In this document: positions 1 through 24,900 of the stretch, in pieces
Position numbering within the stretch: the first letter of the stretch is position 1
How the letters are laid out: each line of letters starts with the position of its first letter
From: Diprion similis
Lineage: Eukaryota; Arthropoda; Insecta; Hymenoptera; Diprionidae
Length of the DNA stretch: 64,000 bases
Direction: 5' to 3'
NCBI RefSeq assembly: GCF_021155765.1
Contig: NC_060106.1
Coordinates: 12,240,031 to 12,304,030, forward strand
The notes under the pieces: model-generated
Seen by the model: the letters and a program-made list of their open reading frames with translations, nothing else
The model's database searches: none
What the model was told of the DNA's origin: nothing
Position numbers and translations under genes: made by a program

Positions 1-2215
1 AGTTTGGCCATTGAATTTGTAGGACACTCGACGAAGCGAAGGATGAGGATGAGGATGAGGTGCTGGTGCGGTAGATGGAAGAGAACAAAAGTATGTCAGA
101 TTCTTGCAAGCAGGCGCAAGACCTTCCTTATACTCTATACGTAGTCGCATGCGGTAATTGCAATAAGGTCTTCATCGCGGTCGGCGCACGAGAAGTCGAC
201 GAGAGGAGCCGAGTCGTCTGCATCCATCCCTCGCTTGGCGTTCACGTCTTATTCCAAGAACTCGGGCATGATGCCCGTCTTGGCTCCCCGAAGACCCCAA
301 CCTCTCGTCTCTCCAGCCCTCGCGAAACTCGAGACCCGAGACCCGAGTCGAGGATTCGAGGTCTCGGCTAGTGGTAATAACTTCGGATTGTGCACATCAA
401 CCCTTGTGGAATAGGAGAACCCTCTCTCCGTTCTCTGTGCAATAAATGCACCTTGGAATCTCTCCCCTGGGTTTACCCCGCTCTTTATCGCATATATCCT
501 GAAAGTAGAGTAGTATTCGTTCCAGAGGCAGTCAGCCGGAGATTATCTCTACCAGTGATAAAGCAAGAATCGATGCAGAAATACATTTAGTATGATCAAT
601 TTGATGCCTTAAGACAGGAAAAAATGGCGCTTGAATTCAAGTGACTTCTGTGAATTGAAAAATTTCGTTATTATTGCGCAGGTCAATTTACGTGATTATT
701 GATATAGCATAAGAAGAAAGTATTGACATCAGATGTCAGGTGATGAAACAACGAATTCAAGTGACTTCATATGAGTCCAAGTGTAACTTCTTGACACAAC
801 TTGAGGATGAATTCATGTGACTATAAGTGACTTGAAGTAAAAAACATTTCTACACAATACATCAGGTACCTAATTTCAGACGGTATAGGTTGAAGTGAAT
901 TCACACAAGTTCCGACAGCGTCTGGAGGTTCTCTTCGACTGCTCCACCTTGATTTATCTCGCGTTAGCCAAAAACCACGTTTAATCACAAGAAAGAAGGC
1001 TGCCTCGTTTGACGTCTATGGATCAGACCACGTCTCGTGCTTCCGTGTGGTTACGTATGGTATAAACTCTTGTGCGTACAAGAAGAGAGGGAGGGAATTG
1101 CAGGGCGGTAAGGGCGTCGGGTGGAGAAGTGGGTACCCGGTGATTATAGAAACGCAGCGGAGACGCTCGGTATCTGATCGCAAGAATGTTGCTTTTACAC
1201 GCCCAGCGCCGTCGATCCAGGCTCGAATCTTGCCTCTCGGCCCGACTCGTTCCCCCCTCTGGATACCTAGTTATCGTCCTTCTGTTCCACTTACTTCGAA
1301 TCGCGCCATTACATTGCCTCGCCGATGTGGTCGTCGTCGTCGCCTTTATAAAGTCTCAAGACTTTGTACGCCCAGGGTTCAGAAATCATCGGTACGAAAA
1401 TCAAGAAACGGTAAGAAACAACGAGAATATAAAAAAGAAACGACATAACTACGTCCTTCCGTCCCTTCTGCGCAAATACATTATGGTTATAGCTGATCGT
1501 CTTGGGGAATACCCATAACGCACGGCTCTTACTATTTCCCTCATCAAACTGCGAGGCAGACTACAAATAATAACAGTAACAAAAATCTTTAAAGTAGAAG
1601 AAAAGTGCGACAAAAACAAATTTCTTATAACATTTTTCCTCGTTTCCCGAGAATATGTGCTACATAGACATCCTTCACTCTCCTTTTTCTTTTATTCGTC
1701 TCAGACATTTCCATCGCCTGCCCTTCACGGAGCGGATTTTAATTAATGCTTGTCTGATATTCTGTTGGATTTTCGTGATATTTTGTCATTACACATCTGG
1801 CAATATAGAGAGACCAGAGTTGCACTCTAATTGAGAACGACAACTACACACTATATATTAACTCAACTTAAATCTGGGTTTTGGAATATAATTTTCGCAT
1901 CAGTTTCTTTGTTCTACATCGGCTTTATCCTAAATCAAATTCGTGAACATTTTCGCAGTAGCATAAAATTTGATATTAGCCTTAGTATTTTTCATCTCGA
2001 TTCTGTAACCAACACATACACAGTTAAAAAATAAAACTCACGAAGATTCGATGACCCCTTGCCCGGCTATTATCGCTTCGTCCCCGAAGTTGCCGTTCGA
2101 CGGATTGATTGACCCGCGTACGCGATTCGGATCACTCCACCGTTCATGGAACACACATTCTCTTCCGCTACAGCCGTCTCGCCTGATAATCGTTCCCTTG
2201 ATCGGTCGGAAGACT
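1..2215. other. 5' flank of the lipophorin receptor gene, no supported gene
   Basis: No convincing coding exon was found here. Several open frames of 60-130 codons exist, but they have low-complexity or basic translations without recognisable domains. The first 400 bases and 1040-1380 are GC-richer than the rest. A cluster of degenerate repeats lies at 633-913 and is listed separately. The right end leads into the likely receptor promoter at about 2218. Confidence 0.5.
633..913. repeat. Cluster of degenerate repeats built on GAATTCAAGTGACTTC
   Basis: The 16-mer GAATTCAAGTGACTTC occurs perfectly at 633-648 and 753-768. Related copies follow at about 774-790 (CCAAGTGTAACTTC), 809-822 (GAATTCATGTGACT), 823-837 (ATAAGTGACTTGAAG) and 891-905 (TGAAGTGAATTCAC). 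The repeated core TCAAGTG resembles the known binding motif of NK-2 class homeodomain proteins. A regulatory role is inference. Confidence 0.5.
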
Positions 2216-2217
2216 GG

Positions 2218-2260
2218 TATATATAGAGTGGAGTTACCGCGTTCGCGAGTTTACAGCATC
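2218..2260 (+). promoter_or_regulatory. Likely TATA-box core promoter of the lipophorin receptor
   Basis: A TATATATAG box at 2218-2226 is followed about 30 bases later by the pyrimidine-flanked TTTACAGC, a plausible start of transcription near 2250. The receptor ATG is at 2432, which would give a 5' leader of about 180 bases. No transcript data are available here, so the start site is inferred from spacing only. Confidence 0.45.
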
Positions 2261-2431
2261 CGAGACTGGCTCCGCGCGAGGTTCGCCGATTCTGCCGAAG
2301 ATATCTGCAGCCTCCGTGGTTCTCCGACGAAGACGTTGACCGTCACTCCCGCCATACCGTTGTTCAAATTCACGAGATAATTGACAAATTTTTTGCATAG
2401 GGAGGGTTTGGGAGTCCCAGAGATTAAAAAT

Positions 2432-15484
<13,053 letters not shown>

Positions 15485-15636
15485 GACTCACTCGGCCTGC
15501 CATGGGGCCTTACAGCAGGTCAAGAAGCAAGCAAAAAATCATGAATGAATCAAAAATAGTCATCAAAATCTAACCGCGATGGTGCAAACACACGCCTGCC
15601 CAAATTCCCGCCCACCTGCCTGTCTATCTGTCTGTT

Positions 15637-15656
15637 TGCCTGCCTGCCTGCCTGCC
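15637..15656. repeat. (TGCC)n simple repeat
   Basis: Five near-perfect TGCC/CTGC tetramers in tandem lie about 150 bases after the receptor stop codon. Confidence 0.8.
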
Positions 15657-17557
15657 AACTCAGCTGTGATTATGTTTACTTTTTGTACTGCGTTTGTTAA
15701 TTTGAAATTTGATGAAAAAGAAACTAACTTAGGCCACTTGACATACTTCGTCCAAACGTTGTCCACTTTTGCCAATGGATATAAAAGGAGAAGGTACCAT
15801 AATATAACCACATATAATCTTTTTGTATACATTTTACAAAGAGATAACATTATGTTATATGTTTGCAATCGAACGTGGCAAATAATTGATATACAATTGA
15901 TGGACTTCTTAAATTCATCTTTTGATTACTGGTATGATATTTCTCAATTCTTGATTACAAAAGTAAGATTATTGTTTTTAAAATGCAGTACTGAAATAAG
16001 ATTAAATTAGATTAAAAAAAGAATTGCATTTTCCTAATATATGTTGAAATATTCATTCAAAATTATCACTCGAATTTACAGTTACTCAAAGTTATGATTC
16101 AGCCGCGATAAACTACTGCAATTGTGATTATTTATTTCGTATACATAGTTTGTGAATTGAAGAGTAAAATTGCAAGTTTTAAATTTGGAAGAACATAGAT
16201 ATTTGCTGTCACGTACTTTGAACGATTTCTCCTTTTATCGCTTTGGCTTTAAGTGGTCGAGCGATACTTGGCACGTCCAAAATATATTTAGTAGCTGCTC
16301 ATTTCGGGATGAGTAGCTCATATCACAAAAGCCATTTTAATTAGATTCTTTTAGTTAATTGTCGTTAAGATTACGTATTAGAGTTAATAAAAAAGCAACA
16401 TAGATGTAATAAGAGCAGCTCAATGACACTAAGTGTGACTGTGCGTTTGTTAGTTAATCCAAGCTATGGTACGGTTCTCAACCTACTAAAAGTCAGTGTA
16501 CGAGTATGTGTATAGAAGTAAAATCTCAAAATAAGAAATTATACTTATTAATAATATTATTAATTATTATATTACACTATTGAATGTGAAATTTTTATGT
16601 TTTACTCATAAATTTTAGATATCTCCAAAATATTAGTCAGCTTAGATGCCCGACGATAGTTAAGAATAACATACTATCGCAAGATTTTTGCTTACAATGA
16701 AAATGAAAGACGTTTAATTTGTAAAAAAAATTATTAGTGAGGGGAGGGAGGGTCAAACTATGTGAGTAACGAAAAATGTCGAAGTTTCTTTGAGCCAAAG
16801 AATTTATCAATTTAACTATTCAAATTAACTTGAAAGATTGTAGCTCTACTATTGTTTTAAAAATTAATTTTACTCGTACTCAGATATTAACACGAGATAT
16901 TCTACAGAATCATCGATCAACAACTCTCATTCTTATATAAGTTATTACATTTATTATATCCCCACTTCTATCTAGGTCATTCCCAGTGTGAAAATTAATA
17001 TTGTAGTTTCTCTATTTATAATTTACTAAAATATTTAAGGAACAAAGTATATTTCTATAGTATATGCGCTGGCTGGCACATTAACGTGTTATCATTGATA
17101 GTTGAGGCATGAATTCTGCAAAATAATCAAACAAACGAAAGTAAATGTGCAGATAGAAATTTTGAGTGCTGAAAAGTGTATATCACTAATGAAGTCAGAT
17201 TATGCATCATTTTTACTGTAGCGTTGCGTCTGATTGTTTGATAAGTACTTGCAGATAGGTCTACTGCCTGTTGATTAAATTGTATAGCAATTAATCCCTG
17301 CGTTCTACATAGGAATGTAGGTAACGTGGAAAATTGGAGAATGTGTGAGTGAAAATGTGCAAAATTACGAAATAGAGCAACTAATTTAAATCAATTTAAT
17401 AGGGAGAATGTGTACGTGTGAATGTTCAGATTTTTATGTACGAGTGAGACGGCATATCCTAGCCATTTTACCCGCCAAAATCGTGTCAAACATTGTTTCT
17501 ATATACATTATTATCACTACGTACGCATGGGTATGTATGTATATACACACACATTTG

Positions 17558-17565
17558 TACTTATA

Positions 17566-17604
<39 letters not shown>
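17558..17604. repeat. (TA)n microsatellite
   Basis: About 45 bases of alternating TA with a single C interruption, in the probable 3' UTR of the receptor gene. Confidence 0.9.
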
Positions 17605-17605
<1 letters not shown>

Positions 17606-17846
17606 CATACAAATAATTATACATAAATAAATACATTATAAATCATACTATTGTAATTGTCATATTATTATCGTAAACATGTAAAATTTGTAAATAAGTA
17701 AGGATAAATATATGTATAATAAAATATACAAACAGATTTTCAACCTACTTTAAATCCACAACCTTATTATAAATTACAGGTCACGCATTCAATTCTATGT
17801 TTGCAATTAGACCCACGGGTTAATCTACGCGAAACGGGGCGGATTT

Positions 17847-18205
17847 CGGCCAATGATCAACAAATTTGACGTCCACGGCTTGTGAAGAGTTTTCGACAGT
17901 GTTTTGGGTGGCAAATAATTCTTGACTCCCCGTAAATTGAGATTGAAAGAATTTTCCTGAGGGTCTACTTGATTCACTTGAAAATTTTACTGAACACAGT
18001 TCGAGTTCGAGTTGAAAAAAAACCTCTCAAAACTTTGCGAATTTTTAATGAAATTTTGTTAATAGTTTATTTATACTAAGGAAAATTCCTTTAATCGCGA
18101 TTTGCGGGGAGTCAAGAATTATTTGCATCCTAAAACTATGGAAGACTCTTCGCAAGATAGTAAAAAAACGAGATTTCGCACGTTAACTTCGCTGACGATT
18201 GACCG
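17847..18205. mobile_element. Foldback (palindromic) MITE-like element 1
   Basis: The segment 17911-17958 (starting GCAAATAATTCTTGACTCCC) recurs as its reverse complement at 18079-18126 with few mismatches. Weaker pairing continues outwards to CGGCCAATGATCA at 17847 and its inverse near 18193-18205. The arms flank a spacer of about 120 bases. No transposase is encoded. The shape is that of a foldback or MITE element; whether it is mobile needs a copy-number search of the genome. Confidence 0.6.
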
Positions 18206-18391
18206 AAACGAATTTACTATTTCGATTTCGTAGAATCTGTGCCATTTATTTCTTTTGGCATCAAATGAAAATGTATTGGAATGGTTTTGTGAAGAATGGG
18301 ACTGTTAAGCCCTTTTTCGCGTTTGAGATACGTGAACTACGATATTCGAAAATATATATACGTCAACGGTGAAATCGACCAGGTTACCTCC

Positions 18392-18481
18392 TTAACACTA
18401 ACTGTACCAGCACTTCAGATAACGCTATTCTTGCCATAGTAAAACCGGTTATTTGTGCAGACTGGGTACGGTTAGTGTTAA
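18392..18481. repeat. Short inverted repeat (hairpin)
   Basis: TTAACACTAACTGTACC at 18392-18408 pairs with GGTACGGTTAGTGTTAA at 18465-18481 with one mismatch, across a spacer of about 56 bases. It lies just beyond foldback element 1. It could be the remnant of a small inverted-repeat transposon. Confidence 0.55.
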
Positions 18482-19349
18482 TATAGGTATAACATAATGA
18501 TTATTGAACGGTCGTAAAAACCATTGTATTCTAAACGTGACCGCGTATCGAGGTTTCAGAAATTTACGCACATAGATTAACTTTCAATTTCAAATAACTT
18601 TGCCTAGAAGGCTTTTAAATTTTATCCTAATGGAAATTAGGTACGTTCATAACTGTTAAAGTAAAAAGTATTGATTGCGCTCATTTAATTTTTAATATTA
18701 TATAATAATCTCCTTCGACAAAATTATTTGCACGTACAAATTATAAGCCGTAAAATAAAAACTTTACACTTGCCGCTAATCGAAATACGTTATATAACAC
18801 CCCTGCATAGTCATAAGTAAAATATCCAAACGAGACAAAGGTCAGTAAATAACTTTCGACGGGATTACTGAATAAATTAAGAAAAACTTCTAGAATTTGT
18901 ATAATTAATGAATACGAAATGTTCAAAGGTCGAGCGTAAACGACATTCGGCATAATGCCCCTGGGGGAAAAGTAAATATTAAAACCAAACCGGTTTTAAA
19001 TTATCTCCGTTATGCACCTTACACAGTGTAAGGAGTAACGACCAGAAATAATGAATATCCAATCAAAAGCGATGTTTGCCAGTGGGACGTCTCTAAAGAT
19101 TTATTTCTATTGTTAATCATAGTCGTTTACTGTTTGCAACAAGCACCTGTTTTCACTGTGAAATGGGCTTTAGCCTACGAGATAATTACCATAAATCTAT
19201 CGACCAATAGCGGTAAGCAGCAACAGCGCGACTGCCCGGCGAGTCAGCGAAACATGTGTGAATGAGCTGAGTCAGGAGTTTCAGGAGCGATTCGGCCTGA
19301 CTGGAGTTTATCGAATTGAAGGCAAACAGTTAAAGACGAATTCGACGCG
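18482..19349. other. Intergenic region upstream of TECR
   Basis: AT-rich sequence without a supported gene. The last 150 bases before the TECR ATG are GC-richer (19220-19340) and probably contain its promoter and leader, but no TATA box is evident. Confidence 0.4.
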
Positions 19350-21402
19350 ATGGAGGTAACAGACAGGAAAATAAGCGAATTCTAATAACTCGAATAACTA
19401 ATTATTTCGCGTGAAATTTTATGTTTCAGATCGAAGTTTGTAACGCTGGTAATTCCAAGCTTGTATCAACGGTGAATGTAAGTAAGGAAACTACTGGAAA
19501 TCAATTCTTGCGAAACGAGTACAAGCAACCTTATTATCACTGAAAATTTACAGGTGACCTCTGATACCACTGTTAAAGAGATAAAACAACAACTACACAA
19601 GTTGAAAAAAGCGCCATACCCAGAACGGCAAAGTTTGCGACCAGAAGCTAAAGGTAAATCGTTGGCCGATACAGAAACCATTAAATCGCTAGGTATCAGG
19701 GCCGGTGGAAAATTGTACTTAAAAGACCTTGGGCCTCAGATTGGATGGAGAACCGTATTTCTTGTTGAGTATGCAGGACCAATTTTTGTCTATCTTTGGC
19801 TTTACCAACGCCCATGGCTATTTTACGGTAACGTCGCAACAGCAAAAGTTGAGCCCGTTGTGGAGTAAGTTAATGTGTATATTATTACTACAATTATGTC
19901 ATGGTAGTGACTGTTCTTATATTCCTAATTGAACCAAGGCCATGATGTCGAGTCGATAATGACATTCTAAAACCATTCGTTAACATCTAAACAATTTAAA
20001 CTAGTCCAAAAAACTATTATTTTTTATTTCAAAGTCACATATTTAATGGGTGTATCAGAGGAAATAAGATGTCTCATAATTTTAGCCCTTGATATTAATA
20101 TTAGTAGATCTTGACCGTCATTTTCCACTTAATTACCATGAGAAAATAATTTTAGTTATTTCTGAATTTTGTACCTCAGTAACGAGGCAATATACATAAA
20201 TGTCCGATACCAGTTTTGTAGGGAATTTAATGCTCTTCAAATCGGTCTATTATAAATTTTTGATACCCAAACTACTTCAAAAGTTATTCAAGGTTAAAGT
20301 TGCAGTCACGTAAAAATTCACTTTGTTTCGAAAGTAACATCGAAAATACTAGACTCATCACAAAATATTGTGGGTTTTTTTTTTTATCAACATTTCAACC
20401 GCTATGAAATGCTGTTATGCAAATGTATTTTTTTCTAAAAAAAATGTACTCTTAAAGTGGAATTACATATATTACATATCATTACTTACGATAGTTATAG
20501 AATAAATTTGCTTAAGTTGAAAATTAATTGAACGACATGATTTCATAGTAGTCGAAATAAACTACAAAAAAAACCACAATATTTTGTGATAAGTCTAGTA
20601 TTTTCACTGGTAATCTTGAAAAAAAGTGAATTCTTACATGATTTCAACTTTAAATTAAATTACTTCAAATATTTTTCTTCAACAATAAACAAATATCACT
20701 TAGATGATTGATTTGCAAGTGAGTTGTAAATTCAATGAATAAATCTGTTATATTTTTCAAATGTAGCTGGGCAGCAGCGTGTTGGGTAATACATTACGCT
20801 AAGCGGTTATTGGAAACAATTTTTGTTCACCGCTTCAGTCATGGTACCATGCCACTGCGTAATCTTTTCAAGAATTGTTCGTATTACTGGTTATTTGCGA
20901 TGTATGTTGCCTACCACATCAATCATCCGTTATATACCGCTCCCGATCAGTCAGTGTCATACATTGGACTCGCCATTTTCGCAATATCCGAATTGGGGAA
21001 TTTGAGCATACATTTGGCTCTAAGAAACCTTAGACCTGCCGGAACTACAATCCGAAAAATTCCAGTGGGTACTGGTAATCCATTAACTGCACTTTTCAAC
21101 TTCGTGTCATGTCCGAACTACACATACGAATTTGGAAGTTGGGTTGGATTCACCATCATGACAAAATGTCTTCCAGGTTTGTTAGAGCTCAGTTTTCATC
21201 TTTAACTTTCTTTGCCAAAAAGTTGCGTTGATTAATTTATTACTTGTTATTGACTGTAATATTTTTATTTTCAGCTGGCATATTCGCATTAGCCGGAATG
21301 TACCAGATGACCATGTGGGCGTTAGGAAAGCACAGAGCTTATAAGAAGGAATTTTCAAACTATCCTCGAAATCGTAAAGCTATTATACCTTTTCTTCTAT
21401 AA
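19350..21402 (+). CDS. TECR: Very-long-chain trans-2-enoyl-CoA reductase (TECR/GPSN2/Sc2), 5 exons
   Basis: Catalyses the last step of the fatty-acid elongation cycle in the ER membrane, the NADPH-dependent reduction of trans-2-enoyl-CoA. Exons: 19350-19355, 19430-19477, 19554-19864, 20767-21176, 21275-21402; phases join cleanly to give 300 aa, close to the usual 308. The first exon encodes only Met-Glu. Residues 1-90 form the ubiquitin-like N-terminal domain of this family (including LKKAPYPERQSLRPEAKGKS). The rest is a multi-pass steroid 5-alpha-reductase-type domain with the conserved SCPNYTYEFGSW signature. The C-terminus is KHRAYKKEF followed by YPRNRKAIIPFLL, typical of TECR. An AATAAA follows at 21542-21547. 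It is convergent with CFAP57. Foldback element 2 sits in intron 3. Confidence 0.95.
20293..20653. mobile_element. Foldback (palindromic) MITE-like element 2, inside TECR intron 3
   Basis: GAAAATACTAGACTCATCAC and the following ATATTGTGGTTTTTTT-like stretch (about 20342-20386) recur inverted at about 20561-20606 with only a few mismatches. The arms extend outwards to TTAAAGTTGCAGTCACG near 20293 and its inverse ending near 20653. The whole block behaves as one imperfect palindrome of about 360 bases. No protein is encoded. I saw no obvious sequence similarity to element 1. Confidence 0.65.
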
Positions 21403-21936
21403 ACTGAGGCAATATAATGTAATTAGTGTCTACAGTTGATATTCCTAGAAATATTAACAAAAAAATTTTTTATTCATCTACTTAACTACTTATTCTGATG
21501 GCACAGAATCCACAGAATTTAAGTACTGTTACTGTTTCATAAATAAATCGTTTTTTCAATTGACAGCTGTATTCTGAACCAGCTAATCACTGGCGAATTT
21601 CAGCATTTTATGCATTTTTGATATACGTAATATTATGTCACTTTCAAATTACGTATATTTCTTCAAATACTGATGATCTTATGCTGTTTAGTTAATAACT
21701 TGGACTGACGAAATTGCTAAGCAACTCCGATAAGTAAGTGGATGAGTTAATAGTATTCGTGAATATGTCTAATCAATTTACATACTATGACTGGATTATT
21801 GATGATTGGCGAGAGAGATAACCTTGTACTTTGAAGCAAATATATACGTTCATGGTTACTTTACAAATAATCACTTTGCCATGGTCGATAATAATGATCG
21901 TAATTGTATTGAAATATACAATTGAATTTTCCATAT
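21403..21936. other. Convergent 3' interval between TECR and CFAP57
   Basis: It holds the tail of TECR, with an AATAAA at 21542-21547, and the unfixed 3' UTR of CFAP57 on the opposite strand. No other feature was recognised. Confidence 0.5.
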
Positions 21937-24900
21937 TCAAAATGGTTTCCTGGAAACTTCAGGACTATCAGGAGGTAATTTAGCTAGAAGCCTTTTAATA
22001 TCATCTTTCAACACTTCGACCATCTTTTCACAATCTCGCATTTGCGACTTGTAGTTATTTTGTAAAAGAACATGACCATGACAGGCCTGTGCAAGTTTCT
22101 TTCTCGCTTCTTTTACATTCATTTCCTTACCCGTTAGCCCAAGCAAACTCTCCATATCAGAAATGTGTTTGTGTGCTCCATTAAGTTCCTTTCTCAAAGC
22201 ATTCAATTCTACTATCAACACAACATTTTCTTCGATTATTTTATCAACATCTTTGTTACTACCTGAGTCGTCGTGACGTATTTGTTTCTGTAAAGATTTC
22301 ACTGTTCTTTCTAAATGATCTCTTTGCCTCATAAATTCACACTGTGCTTCTAAATCTGCCGCACGATTACGCAAAAATTCGTCTTGATCGCTATATTTAT
22401 GGTAAAGATTTTTTACAGCTATTTTCAAAGCATTTGGATCTTGTATAAGATTAGCTGTATCGAGTAAATCAATTCGTATCTTTCGTAAGAGTAGCTGAGA
22501 TGTCCTGTTACGCTTAACTTCAGATTGAATTTCATGTCTGGCACTTGATAGTTTTTCTCTCAATTCGTACAGCTGCAACTCTAAACTAACATTAGTCTTA
22601 TGAAGATTTACCAATTCCGTTTCCATGTCTTGTATTTTTTCTTTCAGATCTTTGATTTCTTTATCTCTAGGCTCTATTTGGTTTTTTAATTCTTGAATCT
22701 TGTAATCAAGTACAAATTTGAACTTCTCCAACTCCTGGTTATTCCGTTTAAGATCAGAAATTAATTTTTCCTTATCTTGAATTGCAATGTCTCTTTCACC
22801 AATCTCTTTTTTCAGATCTGCAACATCTTTCTCAAGACTCTGTATGACAGTTTGAAATTGTACGAGCTCAGTTTGCAGATGAACCACATGTCTTTTCAGT
22901 TCATCGATCTCTTTCTGACTTGCGGTAAGCTTGTTACGCTGTACCCCAATCTCTCCCGTCAATTTCAAATTTGTCTGTCTCTCAGAATGCAACTGGCCTT
23001 CGTAATTAGTACGAACGTCAAGTATTTCACGATCTGCATCATCTTCTATTTGCCGCTTCAGCTGTTCATGGAGTCGTACTGAATGTGCCATCATCTCGTG
23101 TGCTTCTTCAAGTTGAACTGCTTTCTCATGAAGTTGAGCCTCGTAAGACGTTTTTAACTTTTCCAATCCAGTAACCCGAAACGACTCAAGTTCTTCCAAT
23201 CGTTTTTCATAGTTTTCTCTCATCGCATTATTACGTTCTTCAAACGCCTGATACTTATCATACTCAGTTATCAGTTTCAAGTCATAACTAATTTCCATCT
23301 GTTGCATTGCCTCTTCATGTGCAGCCTTCATTCTGACTATTTCAACATTAATGTTATTCAATTCATTGGTCTGATCCTCTTGCAGTTTATCAATTTTGTC
23401 TTTCAACTCCTCTATAGCTTCACAGTATCCCTGGTGAACATCCCGCAAGGTATCATTGTGTTGAACTTCCGTTTGTCGCATGTGGTACGCGTGCTCCGTT
23501 TCTAGCTCTCTCAATCTGGTCGAGAGATCCTTTATAGTCTGTATTTTTTCTTCCAGATCGCCTCGACTTATAAGTACCTCTCTACTATGCTTAAAGTCTT
23601 TTTTTATTTGCACAGTTTTCCCTTCTGTGAATGATAGTTTCCAAATACATAATGTTCCATCGACACCAGTGGAGACCATCATTTGTTCGTCGTAAGAAAG
23701 AGCCATCTATGACACAGTTCATACATGTGAAGAACAATTCTAAAATCCAGCTATACCCTTCTTTGAACATACCTTGGTGATGTTGTTACAGTGGACACGA
23801 AAATCTGCATATTCCATTCGATCTTGCAGTGGGCATTTGAGCGATAAAATAACGCCTCCAGGGCAAGCAACAAACATTAGTAGATCTGCCTTTCCCATCA
23901 CAATAAACATTAACTGGTGTCCCGGTATACTGTATTCACGCATCACCTTCATCGAGGAAATATATTTATTATTTGCTCCTTATACTCAAGTAGGTGTTGT
24001 TAACTCCTATATATGAAATTAAAATATGATACATGTATTACCGTGCTGTCTTTGATTTCTCTTAAACGATTGTCACTCCCAATGCAAAATGATGTTGCTC
24101 CATCAGCCGTATTCACTACGCTACTCAAAACTATGCCTTTTAAGATGACTTCCGCACATCGCTGACCAGTTGTCATGTCCCATTCATATATAGCTCCCTC
24201 TAATCCTACACTTATTAATTTCAAGTCCGATTGGCTCCACGTCATACCTTCAATTCTTCCTGTGTGCCCTTTCAGAATAAAAAGATTTCGAAATCCAATA
24301 GTAGTGTAAACTTGAATGATATTTCCATTAACAGCAGCAAAAAGATGCCCATTGTAACTGAATGCTACATCCTTGCAATTGCGTATTGGGAATTCTTGCA
24401 TGGGAACAAGATCATCAATTAGTATGATCATGAATCGAAGTTTATCGCTAAACCCAACAAGGCAAAAGTGACCTGTGGGGTGTATCGCGACACTGTAAAT
24501 ATCTTCCATGTATTGCTTCATCATGACTAAGCTTTCATTTTCGTAATCCCACATTCGAACAGTACGATCCAATTCCCCACAAGTCATAAAAATAGGCTTC
24601 CAACTGCACATAGATAGTCCAACAATTGGACCATGATGAAGTTGCTGACCTAATGGTTTTAGAGCTTGTGGTTCAGGGTCCATATTTATATCAGGACCCC
24701 ATAATTGTGCTCTAAATAATTGGGACCATCCTGTAGTTACAATCAAGCGGTCGCAACTCACATTCACATTAATGGTATTAATTTGGTAGAGTTCTGTGTT
24801 GTCTTCTTTAGATACTTGCGCTGGTACAATGTAAATATTCCTCTTTTTGTACTTATGCTGTCCTTCTTTTTCGAAGAGGACAATAGTGCCAGATCCAAAG

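Larger units (their letters stand above)
15485..17740 (+). other. Probable 3' untranslated region of the lipophorin receptor
   Basis: No coding signal follows the TAA at 15482-15484. Candidate AATAAA signals lie at about 16386, 17626 and 17718, so the 3' end cannot be fixed. The stretch includes a (TGCC)n run near 15637-15656 and a TA microsatellite at about 17558-17604. Confidence 0.45.

Noticed and set aside
75-371. A 98-codon + strand frame at the left edge
   Set aside because: Its C-terminal half is an Arg/Pro/Ser-rich translation of simple CGAGACCC repeats, and no domain was recognised. It could be an exon of a gene to the left, but nothing supports that.
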